Assembly: GCF_050632385.1 (NCBI RefSeq)
Contig: NZ_CP192599.1
Coordinates: 2,666,001 to 2,730,000 of the forward strand
Origin: Humitalea sp050632385
GTDB lineage: Bacteria; Pseudomonadota; Alphaproteobacteria; Acetobacterales; Acetobacteraceae
DNA: 64,000 bases
Direction of reading: 5' to 3'
Of this stretch, positions 25,270-33,970 are shown in pieces. Position numbers and translations under genes: made by a program. The notes beneath the pieces were generated by a model. That model searched no databases, was not told the DNA's origin, and worked only from the letters and a program-made list of their open reading frames with translations. The first letter of the stretch is position 1. Each line of letters begins with the position of its first letter.

Positions 25270-26070
25270 ATGGCGGTAGCGCTGATCATGGTGCTCGTGG
25301 GCATAGGCTCGGTGGTATTCCACCTGATGAGCCCGTGGTGGTGGACGCCCATCGCCTCCAACTGGCACTACATCGACGACACGATCACCATCACCTTCTG
25401 GATCACCGGGGCAGTGTTCGTCGCCGTCGTGCTGTTCATGGCCTACTGCGTGTTCCGATTCCGGCATCAGCCAGGGCGGAAGGCGGCCTACGAACCCGAA
25501 AACAAGCGCCTGGAATGGTGGCTCACCATCGCGACGGCGGTTGGCGTCGCGGCCATGCTGGCCCCTGGCCTTTACGTGTGGCACCAGTTCATCACCGTGC
25601 CGGCCGGGGCGACCGAGATCGAGATCGTCGGCCAGCAGTGGCGTTGGAGCTATCGCCTGCCCGGGGCCGACGGCCGCCTGGGGACATCCGAAGTCCGGCA
25701 CATCAGTCCCGACAATCCGCTCGGCATCAGCCCGAACGATCCCAACGGCCGGGATGATGTCGTGATCGACACCGATGATCTGCACCTGCCGATCGGGCGG
25801 CCCGTAAAAGTTCTGCTGCGCTCCATCGATGTCCTGCACAATTTCTATGTGCCCGAGTTCCGCGCGAAGATGGACATGGTGCCGGGCTCCGTCACCTTTT
25901 TCTGGTTCACGCCCACCCGGACCGGAACCTTCGAAGCGCTTTGCGCCGAGCTCTGCGGCGTCGGACACGCGATCATGCGCGGCAGGGTCGTGGTGCAGAC
26001 AGAAGCCGAATACCAGGCCTGGCTGGGCGGCCAGCGAACCTTCGCGCAGGTGGAAAACGGCCCAAGATGA
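25270..26070 (+). CDS. Cytochrome c oxidase subunit II
   Basis: 266 residues. Two N-terminal transmembrane helices (about 42-62 and 84-103) anchor a periplasmic cupredoxin domain. The complete CuA site is visible: H190, C225, E227, C229, H233 and M236 (in CAELCGVGHAIM). The aromatic electron-entry segment QQWRWSY lies near residue 122. No cytochrome c domain is fused at the C-terminus, so an external c-type donor is expected. It begins a five-gene oxidase operon and would accept electrons from cytochrome c. Confidence 0.94.
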   Translation: MAVALIMVLVGIGSVVFHLMSPWWWTPIASNWHYIDDTITITFWITGAVFVAVVLFMAYCVFRFRHQPGRKAAYEPENKRLEWWLTIATAVGVAAMLAPGLYVWHQFITVPAGATEIEIVGQQWRWSYRLPGADGRLGTSEVRHISPDNPLGISPNDPNGRDDVVIDTDDLHLPIGRPVKVLLRSIDVLHNFYVPEFRAKMDMVPGSVTFFWFTPTRTGTFEALCAELCGVGHAIMRGRVVVQTEAEYQAWLGGQRTFAQVENGPR

Positions 26071-26147
26071 GCTGAACGGACGACGAATCTGCACGATGAG
26101 GTCAACCTCATCGACCCTCACCCGAGGGAGCCAGGGAGAAGAACGCG

Positions 26148-27920
26148 ATGGGCGACATTACACATGAAGCCATCCCGCCCGCCGAGGTCGCCGAGGTCGA
26201 GCTGTACCATCCGCACAGCTGGTGGACGAAGTATGTCTTCAGCCAGGATGCGAAGGTTATCGGTGTCCAGTACTCGATCACCGCGTTGGCGATCGGCATG
26301 GTTGCGCTGGTGCTGTCCTGGCTGATGCGGCTGCAACTCGGCTTTCCTGGTACCTTCGACTTCATCGATCCGGCATCCTACTACCAGTTCATCAGCATGC
26401 ACGGCATGATCATGGTGGTGTACCTGCTCACGGCATTGCTGCTTGGGGGGTTCGGCAATTTCCTGATCCCGCTGATGGTCGGCGCGCGGGACATGGTCTT
26501 CCCCTATGTCAACATGCTCAGCTACTGGATCTACGTCCTCGCGGTGCTGGTACTGGTAGCGAGTTTCTTCGCACCCGGTGGGCCGACGGGCGCCGGATGG
26601 ACGCTCTACCCTCCGCAGGCGATCCTTTCCGGCACGCCCGGCCAGGACGCGGGCATCATCCTGATGCTCGTCTCGCTGATGCTCTTCATCATCGGCTTTA
26701 CGATGGGGGGGCTGAACTACGTCGTGACCGTGCTGCAGGCGCGCACGCGGGGCATGACGCTGATGCGCATGCCGTTGACCATCTGGGGCATCTTCACGGC
26801 CACGGTCATGGCGCTGCTGGCCTTCCCCGCGCTGTTCGTCGGTGCGGTGATGATGCTGTTCGACCGGCTGCTCGGCACCAGCTTCTTCATGCCGGCCCTG
26901 GTCGAGCTTGGGCAGATGCGCGAACAGGGCGGCGGCAGTCCCATCCTGTGGCAGCACCTGTTCTGGTTCTTCGGCCACCCTGAGGTCTATATCGTCGCCC
27001 TGCCCGCTTTCGGCATCGTCTCCGACCTGATCAGCACCCATGCGCGGCGGAACATCTTCGGCTATCGCATGATGGTCTGGGCCATCGTGGGGATCGGCGC
27101 GCTCAGCTTCGTCGTCTGGGCGCATCACATGTATGTCAGCGGCATGAACCCTTATTTCGGGTTCTTCTTCGCGACGACCACGCTGATCATCGCCATCCCG
27201 ACCGCCATCAAGGTCTACAACTGGCTGCTGACGCTGTGGCACGGCGATATCCATCTGAACGTGCCGATGCTCTTCGCGCTCGGCTTCATCGTGACCTTCG
27301 TGAATGGCGGGCTGACCGGGCTGTTCCTCGGCAATGTCGTCGTCGATGTGCCGCTGTCAGACACGATGTTCGTCGTGGCACATTTCCACATGGTCATGGG
27401 CGTGGCGCCGATCATGGTGATCTTCGGGGGAATCTATCACTGGTATCCGAAGGTCACCGGACGGCTGATGGATGAAACGCTCGGAAAGATCCACTTCTGG
27501 GTCACCTTTCTCGGCGCCTATGCGATCTTTTTCCCGATGCACTACCTTGGCCTGCTGGGCGTGCCCCGGCGGTATCACGACATCGGCGAGATGGCCGTGT
27601 TTCCCGCATCCGCCGCGACGCTGAACGCTTTCATCAGCGTGATGGCCCTGGTGGTGGGCTTCACGCAATTCATCTTCCTGTTCAATCTGGTCTGGAGCCT
27701 GAAGCGCGGCAAGCTGGCCGGCGGCAATCCCTGGAACGCCACGTCGCTGGAGTGGCAGACGCCCGAAACCCCGCCGCCGCACGGCAACTGGGGCAAGGAT
27801 CTGCCGGTGGTCTACCGCTGGGCCTATGACTACAGCGTCCCCGGCGCCGCGCGGGATTTCATCCCCCAGGACGAACCCACGCCGCCGCCGACACGGGCCG
27901 CGCCGGGGGAGGCGACGTGA
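26148..27920 (+). CDS. Cytochrome c oxidase subunit I (A-type heme-copper oxidase)
   Basis: 590 residues, twelve-helix core. Ligands read directly: H85 (low-spin heme), H277 in HPEVY with E279 and the cross-linked Tyr281, H326/H327 (CuB), and H412/H414 in HFHMVM (high-spin and low-spin hemes). E279 in HPEVY marks the A type with a D-channel, and K355 in IPTAIKV marks the K-channel. It reduces oxygen and pumps protons. A GGGAGAAG-like ribosome site precedes ATG 26148. The stop overlaps the first subunit III gene by four bases. Confidence 0.95.
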   Translation: MGDITHEAIPPAEVAEVELYHPHSWWTKYVFSQDAKVIGVQYSITALAIGMVALVLSWLMRLQLGFPGTFDFIDPASYYQFISMHGMIMVVYLLTALLLGGFGNFLIPLMVGARDMVFPYVNMLSYWIYVLAVLVLVASFFAPGGPTGAGWTLYPPQAILSGTPGQDAGIILMLVSLMLFIIGFTMGGLNYVVTVLQARTRGMTLMRMPLTIWGIFTATVMALLAFPALFVGAVMMLFDRLLGTSFFMPALVELGQMREQGGGSPILWQHLFWFFGHPEVYIVALPAFGIVSDLISTHARRNIFGYRMMVWAIVGIGALSFVVWAHHMYVSGMNPYFGFFFATTTLIIAIPTAIKVYNWLLTLWHGDIHLNVPMLFALGFIVTFVNGGLTGLFLGNVVVDVPLSDTMFVVAHFHMVMGVAPIMVIFGGIYHWYPKVTGRLMDETLGKIHFWVTFLGAYAIFFPMHYLGLLGVPRRYHDIGEMAVFPASAATLNAFISVMALVVGFTQFIFLFNLVWSLKRGKLAGGNPWNATSLEWQTPETPPPHGNWGKDLPVVYRWAYDYSVPGAARDFIPQDEPTPPPTRAAPGEAT

Positions 27921-28618
27921 TCTTCACCCTGGCCTTCCTGGTGGCGATCCTGGCGGTCGCCGGCTGGTGGCTGCTGCGGCATGGGATCGCCGCCAAGCCA
28001 TGGCTGGAAACGGTCCCGGCCGCCGGCGTGCCCGACACCCCGGTCGCCCCGGCGGTGATGGGCCTGCGCGTGTTCATCGCCGTCGCCGCTTCGCTGCTTG
28101 TACTTCTGGTCAGCGCCTATGCCATGCGGATGGAGATGGCGGACTGGCAGCCGCCGCCGCAGCCAAGGCTGCTTTGGGCGAATACGGGCGTCCTGCTCCT
28201 CAGCAGCGCAGCACTACACTACGCGCGAAGCGCCGTGCGTCGCGGGAACATCGGCGGGGTCAGGGACGGGCTGGTTGTTGGCAGTGCCGCTGCCGTCATT
28301 TTCCTGGCCGGCCAGGTCCTGGCGTGGCGGGAGCTGGCCGCCGCTGGCTATACGCCGACGAGCAACCCGGCCGACGCATTCTTCTACCTCATCACCGCGG
28401 CCCATGGGCTGCACGTGCTCGGCGGCCTGGTTGCCCTCGCCCGGACCGGTACCAGGCTATGGCGCGGTGATGAGATGGAGCGGCTTCGCCTGAGCGTGGA
28501 ACTCTGCACCACCTATTGGCACTTCCTGCTCATCGCCTGGATCGCGCTGTTCAGCATGCTCGCCTTCTCGCCCTCATTCACCTGGCTCTACGCGATCTGC
28601 GCTGCCCCGTTCAGATAG
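27917..28618 (+). CDS. Cytochrome c oxidase subunit III-like protein (first copy)
   Basis: 233 residues with about six or seven hydrophobic segments. The subunit III hallmark FYLITAAHGLHVLGGL lies near residue 155 and the closing ELCTTYWHFLLIAWIALF near 195. It is more divergent than the 28628 copy and carries extra charged residues in its loops. ATG overlaps the subunit I stop. Subunit III stabilises the oxidase and the D-channel. Two such genes in one operon recall the CoxO/CoxP pair of the alternative Bradyrhizobium oxidase, as I remember it. Confidence 0.85.
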   Translation: MIFTLAFLVAILAVAGWWLLRHGIAAKPWLETVPAAGVPDTPVAPAVMGLRVFIAVAASLLVLLVSAYAMRMEMADWQPPPQPRLLWANTGVLLLSSAALHYARSAVRRGNIGGVRDGLVVGSAAAVIFLAGQVLAWRELAAAGYTPTSNPADAFFYLITAAHGLHVLGGLVALARTGTRLWRGDEMERLRLSVELCTTYWHFLLIAWIALFSMLAFSPSFTWLYAICAAPFR

Positions 28619-28627
28619 GGTCGTCCC

Positions 28628-29344
28628 ATGCCCGATACCTCGCAAACGCACACCGTCCCGGCACAGAATGCTGGCTGGCGCGTCATTGTCGCCGATTGGT
28701 CGTCGGACCAGCGGGCCTTCAAGAACGTGTCCTGGGGGAAGGCCATGATGTGGATATTCCTCCTCAGCGATACCTTCATCTTCGGCTGTTTCCTGCTGTC
28801 CTATATGACGGTGCGCATGTCCACGACGGTGCCCTGGCCGAACCCCAGCGAGGTTTTCGCGCTGGAGATCGCCGGCACGCATATGCCGCTCATCCTGATC
28901 GCCATCATGACCTTCGTGCTGATCAGCAGCAGCGGCACGATGGCCATGGCGGTCAACTGCGGCTACCGGCGGCAGCGCGTGAAAAGCGCGGTGCTGATGA
29001 TCGTGACGGCGCTGCTCGGCGCTGCCTTCGTCGGCATGCAGGCCTTCGAATGGACCAAGCTGATCCACGAAGGGGTTCGCCCCTGGGAGAACCCCTGGGG
29101 CGCCGCCCAATTCGGCTCAAGCTTCTTCATGATCACGGGCTTCCACGGCACCCATGTGACCATCGGCGTGATCTTCCTGTTCATTGTGGCGCGGAAGGTA
29201 TGGCGGGGGGATTACGACCAGGAGCGACGGGGTTTCTTCACCAGCCGGAAGGGCCACTACGAGTCCATCGAGATCATGGGCCTGTATTGGCACTTCGTTG
29301 ATCTCGTCTGGGTCTTCATCTTTGCGTTCTTCTATCTCTGGTAG
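28628..29344 (+). CDS. Cytochrome c oxidase subunit III (second copy)
   Basis: 238 residues. Family landmarks: a first helix MMWIFLLSDTFIFGCFLLSY near 45, the FEWTKLIHEG segment with the conserved Glu near 145, GFHGTHVTIGVIFL near 175, and the end YWHFVDLVWVFIF. It follows the first copy after nine bases. It is the more typical of the two subunit III proteins and is probably the structural subunit of the complex, with the upstream copy accessory or paired with it. Confidence 0.9.
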   Translation: MPDTSQTHTVPAQNAGWRVIVADWSSDQRAFKNVSWGKAMMWIFLLSDTFIFGCFLLSYMTVRMSTTVPWPNPSEVFALEIAGTHMPLILIAIMTFVLISSSGTMAMAVNCGYRRQRVKSAVLMIVTALLGAAFVGMQAFEWTKLIHEGVRPWENPWGAAQFGSSFFMITGFHGTHVTIGVIFLFIVARKVWRGDYDQERRGFFTSRKGHYESIEIMGLYWHFVDLVWVFIFAFFYLW

Positions 29345-29353
29345 GAGGCAGGC

Positions 29354-29698
29354 ATGGTCCAAACAGCGACGGCGACAAGAACGCATGACCAGCACCACCC
29401 CATCAAGGTTTACCTGGTGGTCTGGGCATGGCTGTTCGTGCTCAGCACCTTCTCCTACCTCGTGGATTACTTCCAACTGCACGGATATCTCAGGTGGTCG
29501 CTGATCCTCCTGTTCATGACGCTGAAGGCGGGGCTGATCATCGCGTTCTTCATGCACATGGCGTGGGAGCGGCTCACCCTGGCCTATGCCATCCTGTTGC
29601 CACCGGTGCTGGTGTTGATCTTCGTGGCGATCATGATGTTCGAAGCCGAATACACGCTGTTCACGCGACAGGAATTCCTCGGTTCAACCTTTGACTGA
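29354..29698 (+). CDS. Cytochrome c oxidase subunit IV family protein
   Basis: 114 residues with three transmembrane segments at about 21-38, 46-68 and 74-96, the layout of CyoD/COX4-type small subunits. Landmarks: VYLVVWAWLFVLSTFSYLVDYF and KAGLIIAFFMHMAWERL. Starts nine bases after subunit III with GGAGG just upstream of the ATG. Probably helps assemble the CuB center or stabilise the complex. Last gene of the oxidase operon. Confidence 0.88.
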   Translation: MVQTATATRTHDQHHPIKVYLVVWAWLFVLSTFSYLVDYFQLHGYLRWSLILLFMTLKAGLIIAFFMHMAWERLTLAYAILLPPVLVLIFVAIMMFEAEYTLFTRQEFLGSTFD

Positions 29699-30362
29699 CA
29701 CGGCATGCACGGGATCGGGCTACGTGTCGTCATATCGACCTCCGGAGTGCAACGCGCACCCCCACATCCCGATCCGGGGGCAGCGGGAAGGACACCACCG
29801 CCAGTCTCAACGCCACCTTGGCGACGACGAAGCCGACAGCGCTGTCGTCCTGATTGGACGATGAGTCCTGAGCCGACGGCATATCTGAGCTGCTTCTTCA
29901 GAATATCGAAGCCTTGTAGTGTGCGGCCGGTCCCATCAAACAAAGAACGATCTTTACGGAACAGGGGCGCTTCGGTCGCGCGCAAGGTCGGGGGGGCCTT
30001 CGATCCAAAGCACGACGGAGCTGCCGGGAAAACGCGGCGGGTCGGCCGGACGCCGTCTAAGGTCCGGAGACCGAACGACGCCCCCCTTCGCACTCCAGAC
30101 CGCAAGAGCGCACCCGACTTTCCTGGTTGGGCGATTTCGCGCAGAAAACATAACCCCTTGGCATCGCTGGATTTGAACAACCCCCAAGCCAATGCAATCC
30201 TGCCGCGCCATTGCCCGCCAACTGCGTAGGCGACACAAGTCCTCACATGCGCGCCCGAGCTTTGCATCGGGACCGTTGGGGTGAGGCTATTCCCGCCGCG
30301 CCCCCATCTGCTTCCACCCGGCAGCGGCATGCTTCCGGCCCACCGCCTCGATCGGACTCCGC
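29699..30362. other. 664-base stretch with no supported gene
   Basis: No frame here has a convincing start and a recognisable family. A minus-strand frame stays open across the whole stretch (about 30471-29584) and locally reads like protein (RKDRSLFDGTGRTLQGF near 29930), but it overlaps both real neighbours. Base use is less GC-rich than in adjacent genes in places. An eight-base inverted repeat GGATCGGG/CCCGATCC (29712-29719, 29768-29775) lies just after the oxidase operon and could end its transcript. Possibly a decayed insertion. Confidence 0.4.
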
Positions 30363-31529
30363 ATGCCCAGGTGGCTCCCCCTTCTCCTCGGCTTCCTGAC
30401 GGCGGTCGGCCCAATTTCCACCGACATGTATCTACCGGCCTTTCCGGCCATCGAAGCGGAACTCGGCACAAGCCGCGGCAGTGTCGAAATCACTCTGGCC
30501 TCCTGGTTCGTCGGGCTCGCCGTCGGGCAGCTCGTTCAGGGGACACTGGCTGACCGCCTCGGGCGGCGACTGCCGCTGATCTTGGGGACAGTGGTCTACA
30601 CCGCGGCCTCCATCGGCTGTGCCCTCGCGCAGGACATGACGTCGCTTGCCGCCTGGCGTTGCGTCGCAGCCTTCGGCGGCGCGGCAAGCGCCGTCATTCC
30701 GCGCGCCATGGTGCGGGACCTGGCCGAAGGGCTCGCCGCCGCGCGGCTTATGTCGCGCTTGATGCTCGTCATGGGGGCCGCACCGATCCTGGCGCCGACA
30801 ATCGGCGGGCTGCTGCTCGGCGCCGGCGGATGGCGCTCCATCTTCTGGGGTGCTGCGATTTATGGTGGGCTGAGCTGCGTGCTCGCCTGGGCGCTGTTGC
30901 CGGAGACCCTGCCGCCGGCCCGGCGGGTACGGCGCTCGGCCGTCAACATGCTGCGCGACTTCGTGCAGATCGGGCGAGAGCGTGGGTTTATCACGAACGC
31001 GCTGATGGGCGCGGCGGCGATGTTCTCGGTCTTCGTCTTCATCAGCGGGGCGCCAGGTGTCTACATCGACCATTTCGGCGTGGCGCCGGCGGAGTTCGGT
31101 CTGCTTTTTGCCGTCAGCGCGACGGGCTTCATAGTGGCGTCGCAGGTCAACCCCTGGCTGCTCCAAAGGCTGGGGCCGCGCCGTGTACCTGCCTATGCGC
31201 TGCGCGCATCCGGGGCCGCGGTGCTGGTTCTGGCGATCTTCGCGATGACCGGCCGAGGCGGGTTGATGGGCGTGTTCATGCCGGCGGTCGTCGCACTGGC
31301 CTGCACCGGCCTGGTATTCCCGAACGCCGCGGTCGGTGCGCTGTCGCGCCACGCCAGCCGCGCTGGCAGCGCTTCGGCGCTGCTGGGCACGCTGCAATTC
31401 AGTTGTGCCGCCATCGGCAGCGCATTGGTTGGTGTGCTGGCGGACGGGACGCCGCGGCCGATGGCGCTGCTCATGCTGCTCGGTGCGGCAGGTGCGATGG
31501 CGGCGGAATGGCGGCGGCCGCGACAGTGA
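30363..31529 (+). CDS. Bcr/CflA family MFS drug-efflux transporter
   Basis: 388 residues, twelve predicted helices. The start MPRWLPLLLGFLTAVGPISTDMYLPAFPAIEAELG is the typical Bcr/CflA opening (D/Y/LPA motif in helix 1). The MFS loop motif lies at GTLADRLGRRLPLILG near residue 65. The family exports drugs such as bicyclomycin or chloramphenicol and some metabolites such as cysteine. No ribosome site is obvious before the ATG. It is alone between the oxidase operon and a decayed phage-like fragment, without a nearby regulator, so its regulation is unknown. Confidence 0.9.
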   Translation: MPRWLPLLLGFLTAVGPISTDMYLPAFPAIEAELGTSRGSVEITLASWFVGLAVGQLVQGTLADRLGRRLPLILGTVVYTAASIGCALAQDMTSLAAWRCVAAFGGAASAVIPRAMVRDLAEGLAAARLMSRLMLVMGAAPILAPTIGGLLLGAGGWRSIFWGAAIYGGLSCVLAWALLPETLPPARRVRRSAVNMLRDFVQIGRERGFITNALMGAAAMFSVFVFISGAPGVYIDHFGVAPAEFGLLFAVSATGFIVASQVNPWLLQRLGPRRVPAYALRASGAAVLVLAIFAMTGRGGLMGVFMPAVVALACTGLVFPNAAVGALSRHASRAGSASALLGTLQFSCAAIGSALVGVLADGTPRPMALLMLLGAAGAMAAEWRRPRQ

Positions 31530-31623
31530 GCCGCAGGTGAAGGTCCTCCACCACGGCGATTTCGCCGGCCCCGTCCCATTGGCCGCACCCAAGGTTGGCA
31601 AGCCTGCCTATGCCGCCGCTAGA

Positions 31624-31811
31624 CGTCGATGGTGATCACGAGCCGCCGGATCTCCCCTCCTCGCAACCCGACAGTGCTGCCAGTCACCAGGCGGGATATG
31701 CCGGTTGCCATGAAAAGCGCGTCGCGCCTCCAGGGGGGCACCGCACTTGCCGGCAAACGAAGGGAGATCCTGCCGGAGCAAGGCTTGCAGGACGAGGCGA
31801 CTGTCGGTCAT
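31624..31811 (-). pseudogene. Decayed fragment resembling the start of a phage terminase large subunit
   Basis: Read on the minus strand from ATG 31811, the frame begins MTDSRLVLQALLRQDL, then ARRAFHGNRHI; after a frame change it continues GGEIRRLVITI and stops. This matches the order of terminase large-subunit N-termini as I know them (a LLRxDFxxF helix, a PFxxNWHI segment, then GEIxRLIIxxPPR before the Walker A). The PPR and ATPase parts are gone. The rest of the 31530-31978 gap holds no gene I can support. Moderate confidence, since similarity was judged by eye. Confidence 0.4.
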
Positions 31812-31978
31812 GGCCCCCTCCCCTGACCTGCCCCTCAACACAGCGCCTTGAGCGACGGGTGATAGTCCCTGATGTCGCCGCCCGCCGCCTTGGCAAGGAG
31901 GGATCTGGTAAGCAACCGTGCTTGAGTGACCGCTGCGGCCGTGTGGAGGCGCTTACTCCTGTTGACCTGCTTGAGAGG

Positions 31979-33346
31979 TTAGTCCCCGCATTCAGCACGG
32001 CTATGGGCACGAAGCGTGGCGGCGAGGCACCTCACATCGGACCATTCATCGGTGGCATCTATGGCGTGTTCGAGGGCCGCCACCCCAGCTTCCGTCAGCG
32101 ATCGTCCGGCCAGGGCGCGGAATTTCTCTCGTATCTCGGATTCAGCATAGGGTCGCTGGAAGTCGCCCCGCGCGCTATCGACCTGCCGCGTCACCTGCTG
32201 CTCATTCTGCAAGGTCACAGTCACGCGGCCGGGTTTGCTGGCAGGGAACATCGCGGTCAGTGCCGGATCCTCGCTGACATGGACGCGCGCGCGCAACGCG
32301 ACAAAGGCCGGGTCCCGCACCGTCTCCTCGGCGAAGGAATCGATCCCGGCACTGCCGCGCAGCACGATGGCGGCGGCGGCATGCGGCAAGGAATAGCGCG
32401 CGGCAAAACCGTTCCGCGGTTGCTGGCTGCGCATCGCCGAGGCGAAGCGATAGGTCGCGATATCGATCCGCGCGATGGCTTCGGGCGGCGCGCCAAGCTC
32501 GGCCAACGCAGCCTCCAGCGCGTCCAGCGAAGCGTAAGTGGGAATGCAGCAGGCGCGCAGGCGGAAGGCGTTGCGCGTGATCTCCCACCGCTCGCCAAGC
32601 GCCTCCGTGACTCGCTCCGGCTCGAAGCGATCCGCGACGAGGTGCGTCAGCGCCTCCTCGATCGCATCCGCCTGTGCCAGGAAGCCGGCTTCGGCCAGGT
32701 CGGTCACCAGTCCGCCCGCCAGGCCGCTCATACCGCCGGCGGCATTGAGCGTGGTCGCACCGTCGACGGCGTTGGTGTAGCTCGGCACCAAGACGAAGGT
32801 CGCGCCGATACGCATGGCGCCGCTGGTCTGCTCGGCATCCAGGCCGCGCAGCCGCGACGCGCCGGCGATGGCGCCGATCAGCGCGGTTTGTCCATTCTGA
32901 TGCGCAAGCGGCCTTTGCGTCGTGCCCGCGCCCAGGCGAATGGCGACGTCATAGCCGAGGATCAGCGCCAGCAGCATGTCGCGCCCGCTGCTGCCCCGGC
33001 TTTCCGCCGCGGCGAAGACGCCCGGGAAGACTTGCACCGCCGCCTGGCAGGCCACGAAGCGATGGCTCTCGCAAAGCTCGATCGATCGCCCCGCCGTGCC
33101 GTTCGCGAAAGCTGCCACGCGCGGGTCCGTGGTGGGGAAGCCCCGCGCAAGGATGGTCGCGCCCGCACCGGCGCCGATCGCGAGTTGCTGTCGCAAGGCG
33201 CGGAGTTCCGGTTGCTGGCTGCCGGCCAGGATGACGCCCATCGTGTCGAGAAGCACCAGCTTCGCATGCCGCCGCACCGCTTCCGGCACGTCGTCCCATC
33301 GCGTTTCGGCCACCAGCCGCGCGAGGCTTTCAATCGCCTGGCCCAT
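31979..33346 (-). CDS. MmgE/PrpD family protein
   Basis: 455 residues, the normal length of the MmgE/PrpD fold (2-methylcitrate dehydratase and relatives, also cis-aconitate decarboxylase and iminodisuccinate-type enzymes). Landmarks: an all-helical N-terminal domain opening with VLLDTMGVILAGS near residue 30, the NGTAGRSIELCE segment near 78, and HPSGxTxxA-like QNGQTALIGAIAGA near 150. These enzymes add or remove water, or decarboxylate. Last gene of the leftward operon from 38174, separated by nine bases from an SDR. Substrate unknown; no prpB/prpC neighbours, so methylcitrate is unlikely. Confidence 0.85.
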   Translation of the reverse strand: MGQAIESLARLVAETRWDDVPEAVRRHAKLVLLDTMGVILAGSQQPELRALRQQLAIGAGAGATILARGFPTTDPRVAAFANGTAGRSIELCESHRFVACQAAVQVFPGVFAAAESRGSSGRDMLLALILGYDVAIRLGAGTTQRPLAHQNGQTALIGAIAGASRLRGLDAEQTSGAMRIGATFVLVPSYTNAVDGATTLNAAGGMSGLAGGLVTDLAEAGFLAQADAIEEALTHLVADRFEPERVTEALGERWEITRNAFRLRACCIPTYASLDALEAALAELGAPPEAIARIDIATYRFASAMRSQQPRNGFAARYSLPHAAAAIVLRGSAGIDSFAEETVRDPAFVALRARVHVSEDPALTAMFPASKPGRVTVTLQNEQQVTRQVDSARGDFQRPYAESEIREKFRALAGRSLTEAGVAALEHAIDATDEWSDVRCLAATLRAHSRAECGD

Positions 33347-33355
33347 ATCGCCCCC

Positions 33356-33970
33356 TTACTGAATGACGTAGCCGCCATCGACGACAAGGTCGTGGCCGTG
33401 GATGAAGGCACCTCGGCAGGTGGCAAGGAAGACGATCGCCTCGGCGACCTCCTCCGGCTCGCCCAATCGCCCCGCGGGCACCTTGGCCTCGATGCGCTGC
33501 TGCCGCCCCGGCTCGTCGGCAAAGCGGTCGAGGTTGAAGCGGGTGGCGATGGGGCCTGGGCTCACCGCATTCACCATGATGCCGCGCGGCGCCAGTTCCA
33601 GCGCCATCGCGCGCGTGAGCTGGATCAGCGCGGCCTTGCTGAGCCCGTAGAGCGCATTCCCTTGCGCCGCGACGCTGCCCATCTGGCTCGCCACATGGAT
33701 GATCCGCCCGCCACCCTGCGCCGTCATGGCGGGGATCACCGCTTGGCTCGCGAAGAAGGGGGCGGCGAGGTTGATGGCGATAAGCTGATCGAATTCCGCC
33801 TGGGTAAAGGTGCCGAAATCCGCGCGGCACCGGATGCCGGCATTGTTGACCAGCACGTCGATGCGCCCGCACCGGGCCATGGCCTCGTCCACCATGCGCG
33901 CCCCAGCACCAGCGACCTGCAGGTCGACCAGCAAGGGATGCGCGCCGGCATCTCCGACAGGCTCGTCATG
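33356..33970 (-). pseudogene. SDR family oxidoreductase lacking its N-terminal cofactor-binding segment
   Basis: From about 33970 the frame matches an SDR from the third strand on: VDEAMARCGRIDVLVNNAGI, then SQMGSVA (catalytic Ser), the YGLSKAAL Tyr-x3-Lys and a normal C-terminus ending VDGGYVIQ. The first 45-50 residues with the TGxxxGIG loop are missing; their place is taken by the 3' end of the deacetylase gene in another frame. The only nearby ATG, at 33895, would give a 179-residue protein without the NAD-binding loop. It is therefore most likely a truncated, non-functional remnant, made by deletion at the deacetylase junction. A frameshift in sequencing is the alternative. Confidence 0.65.
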
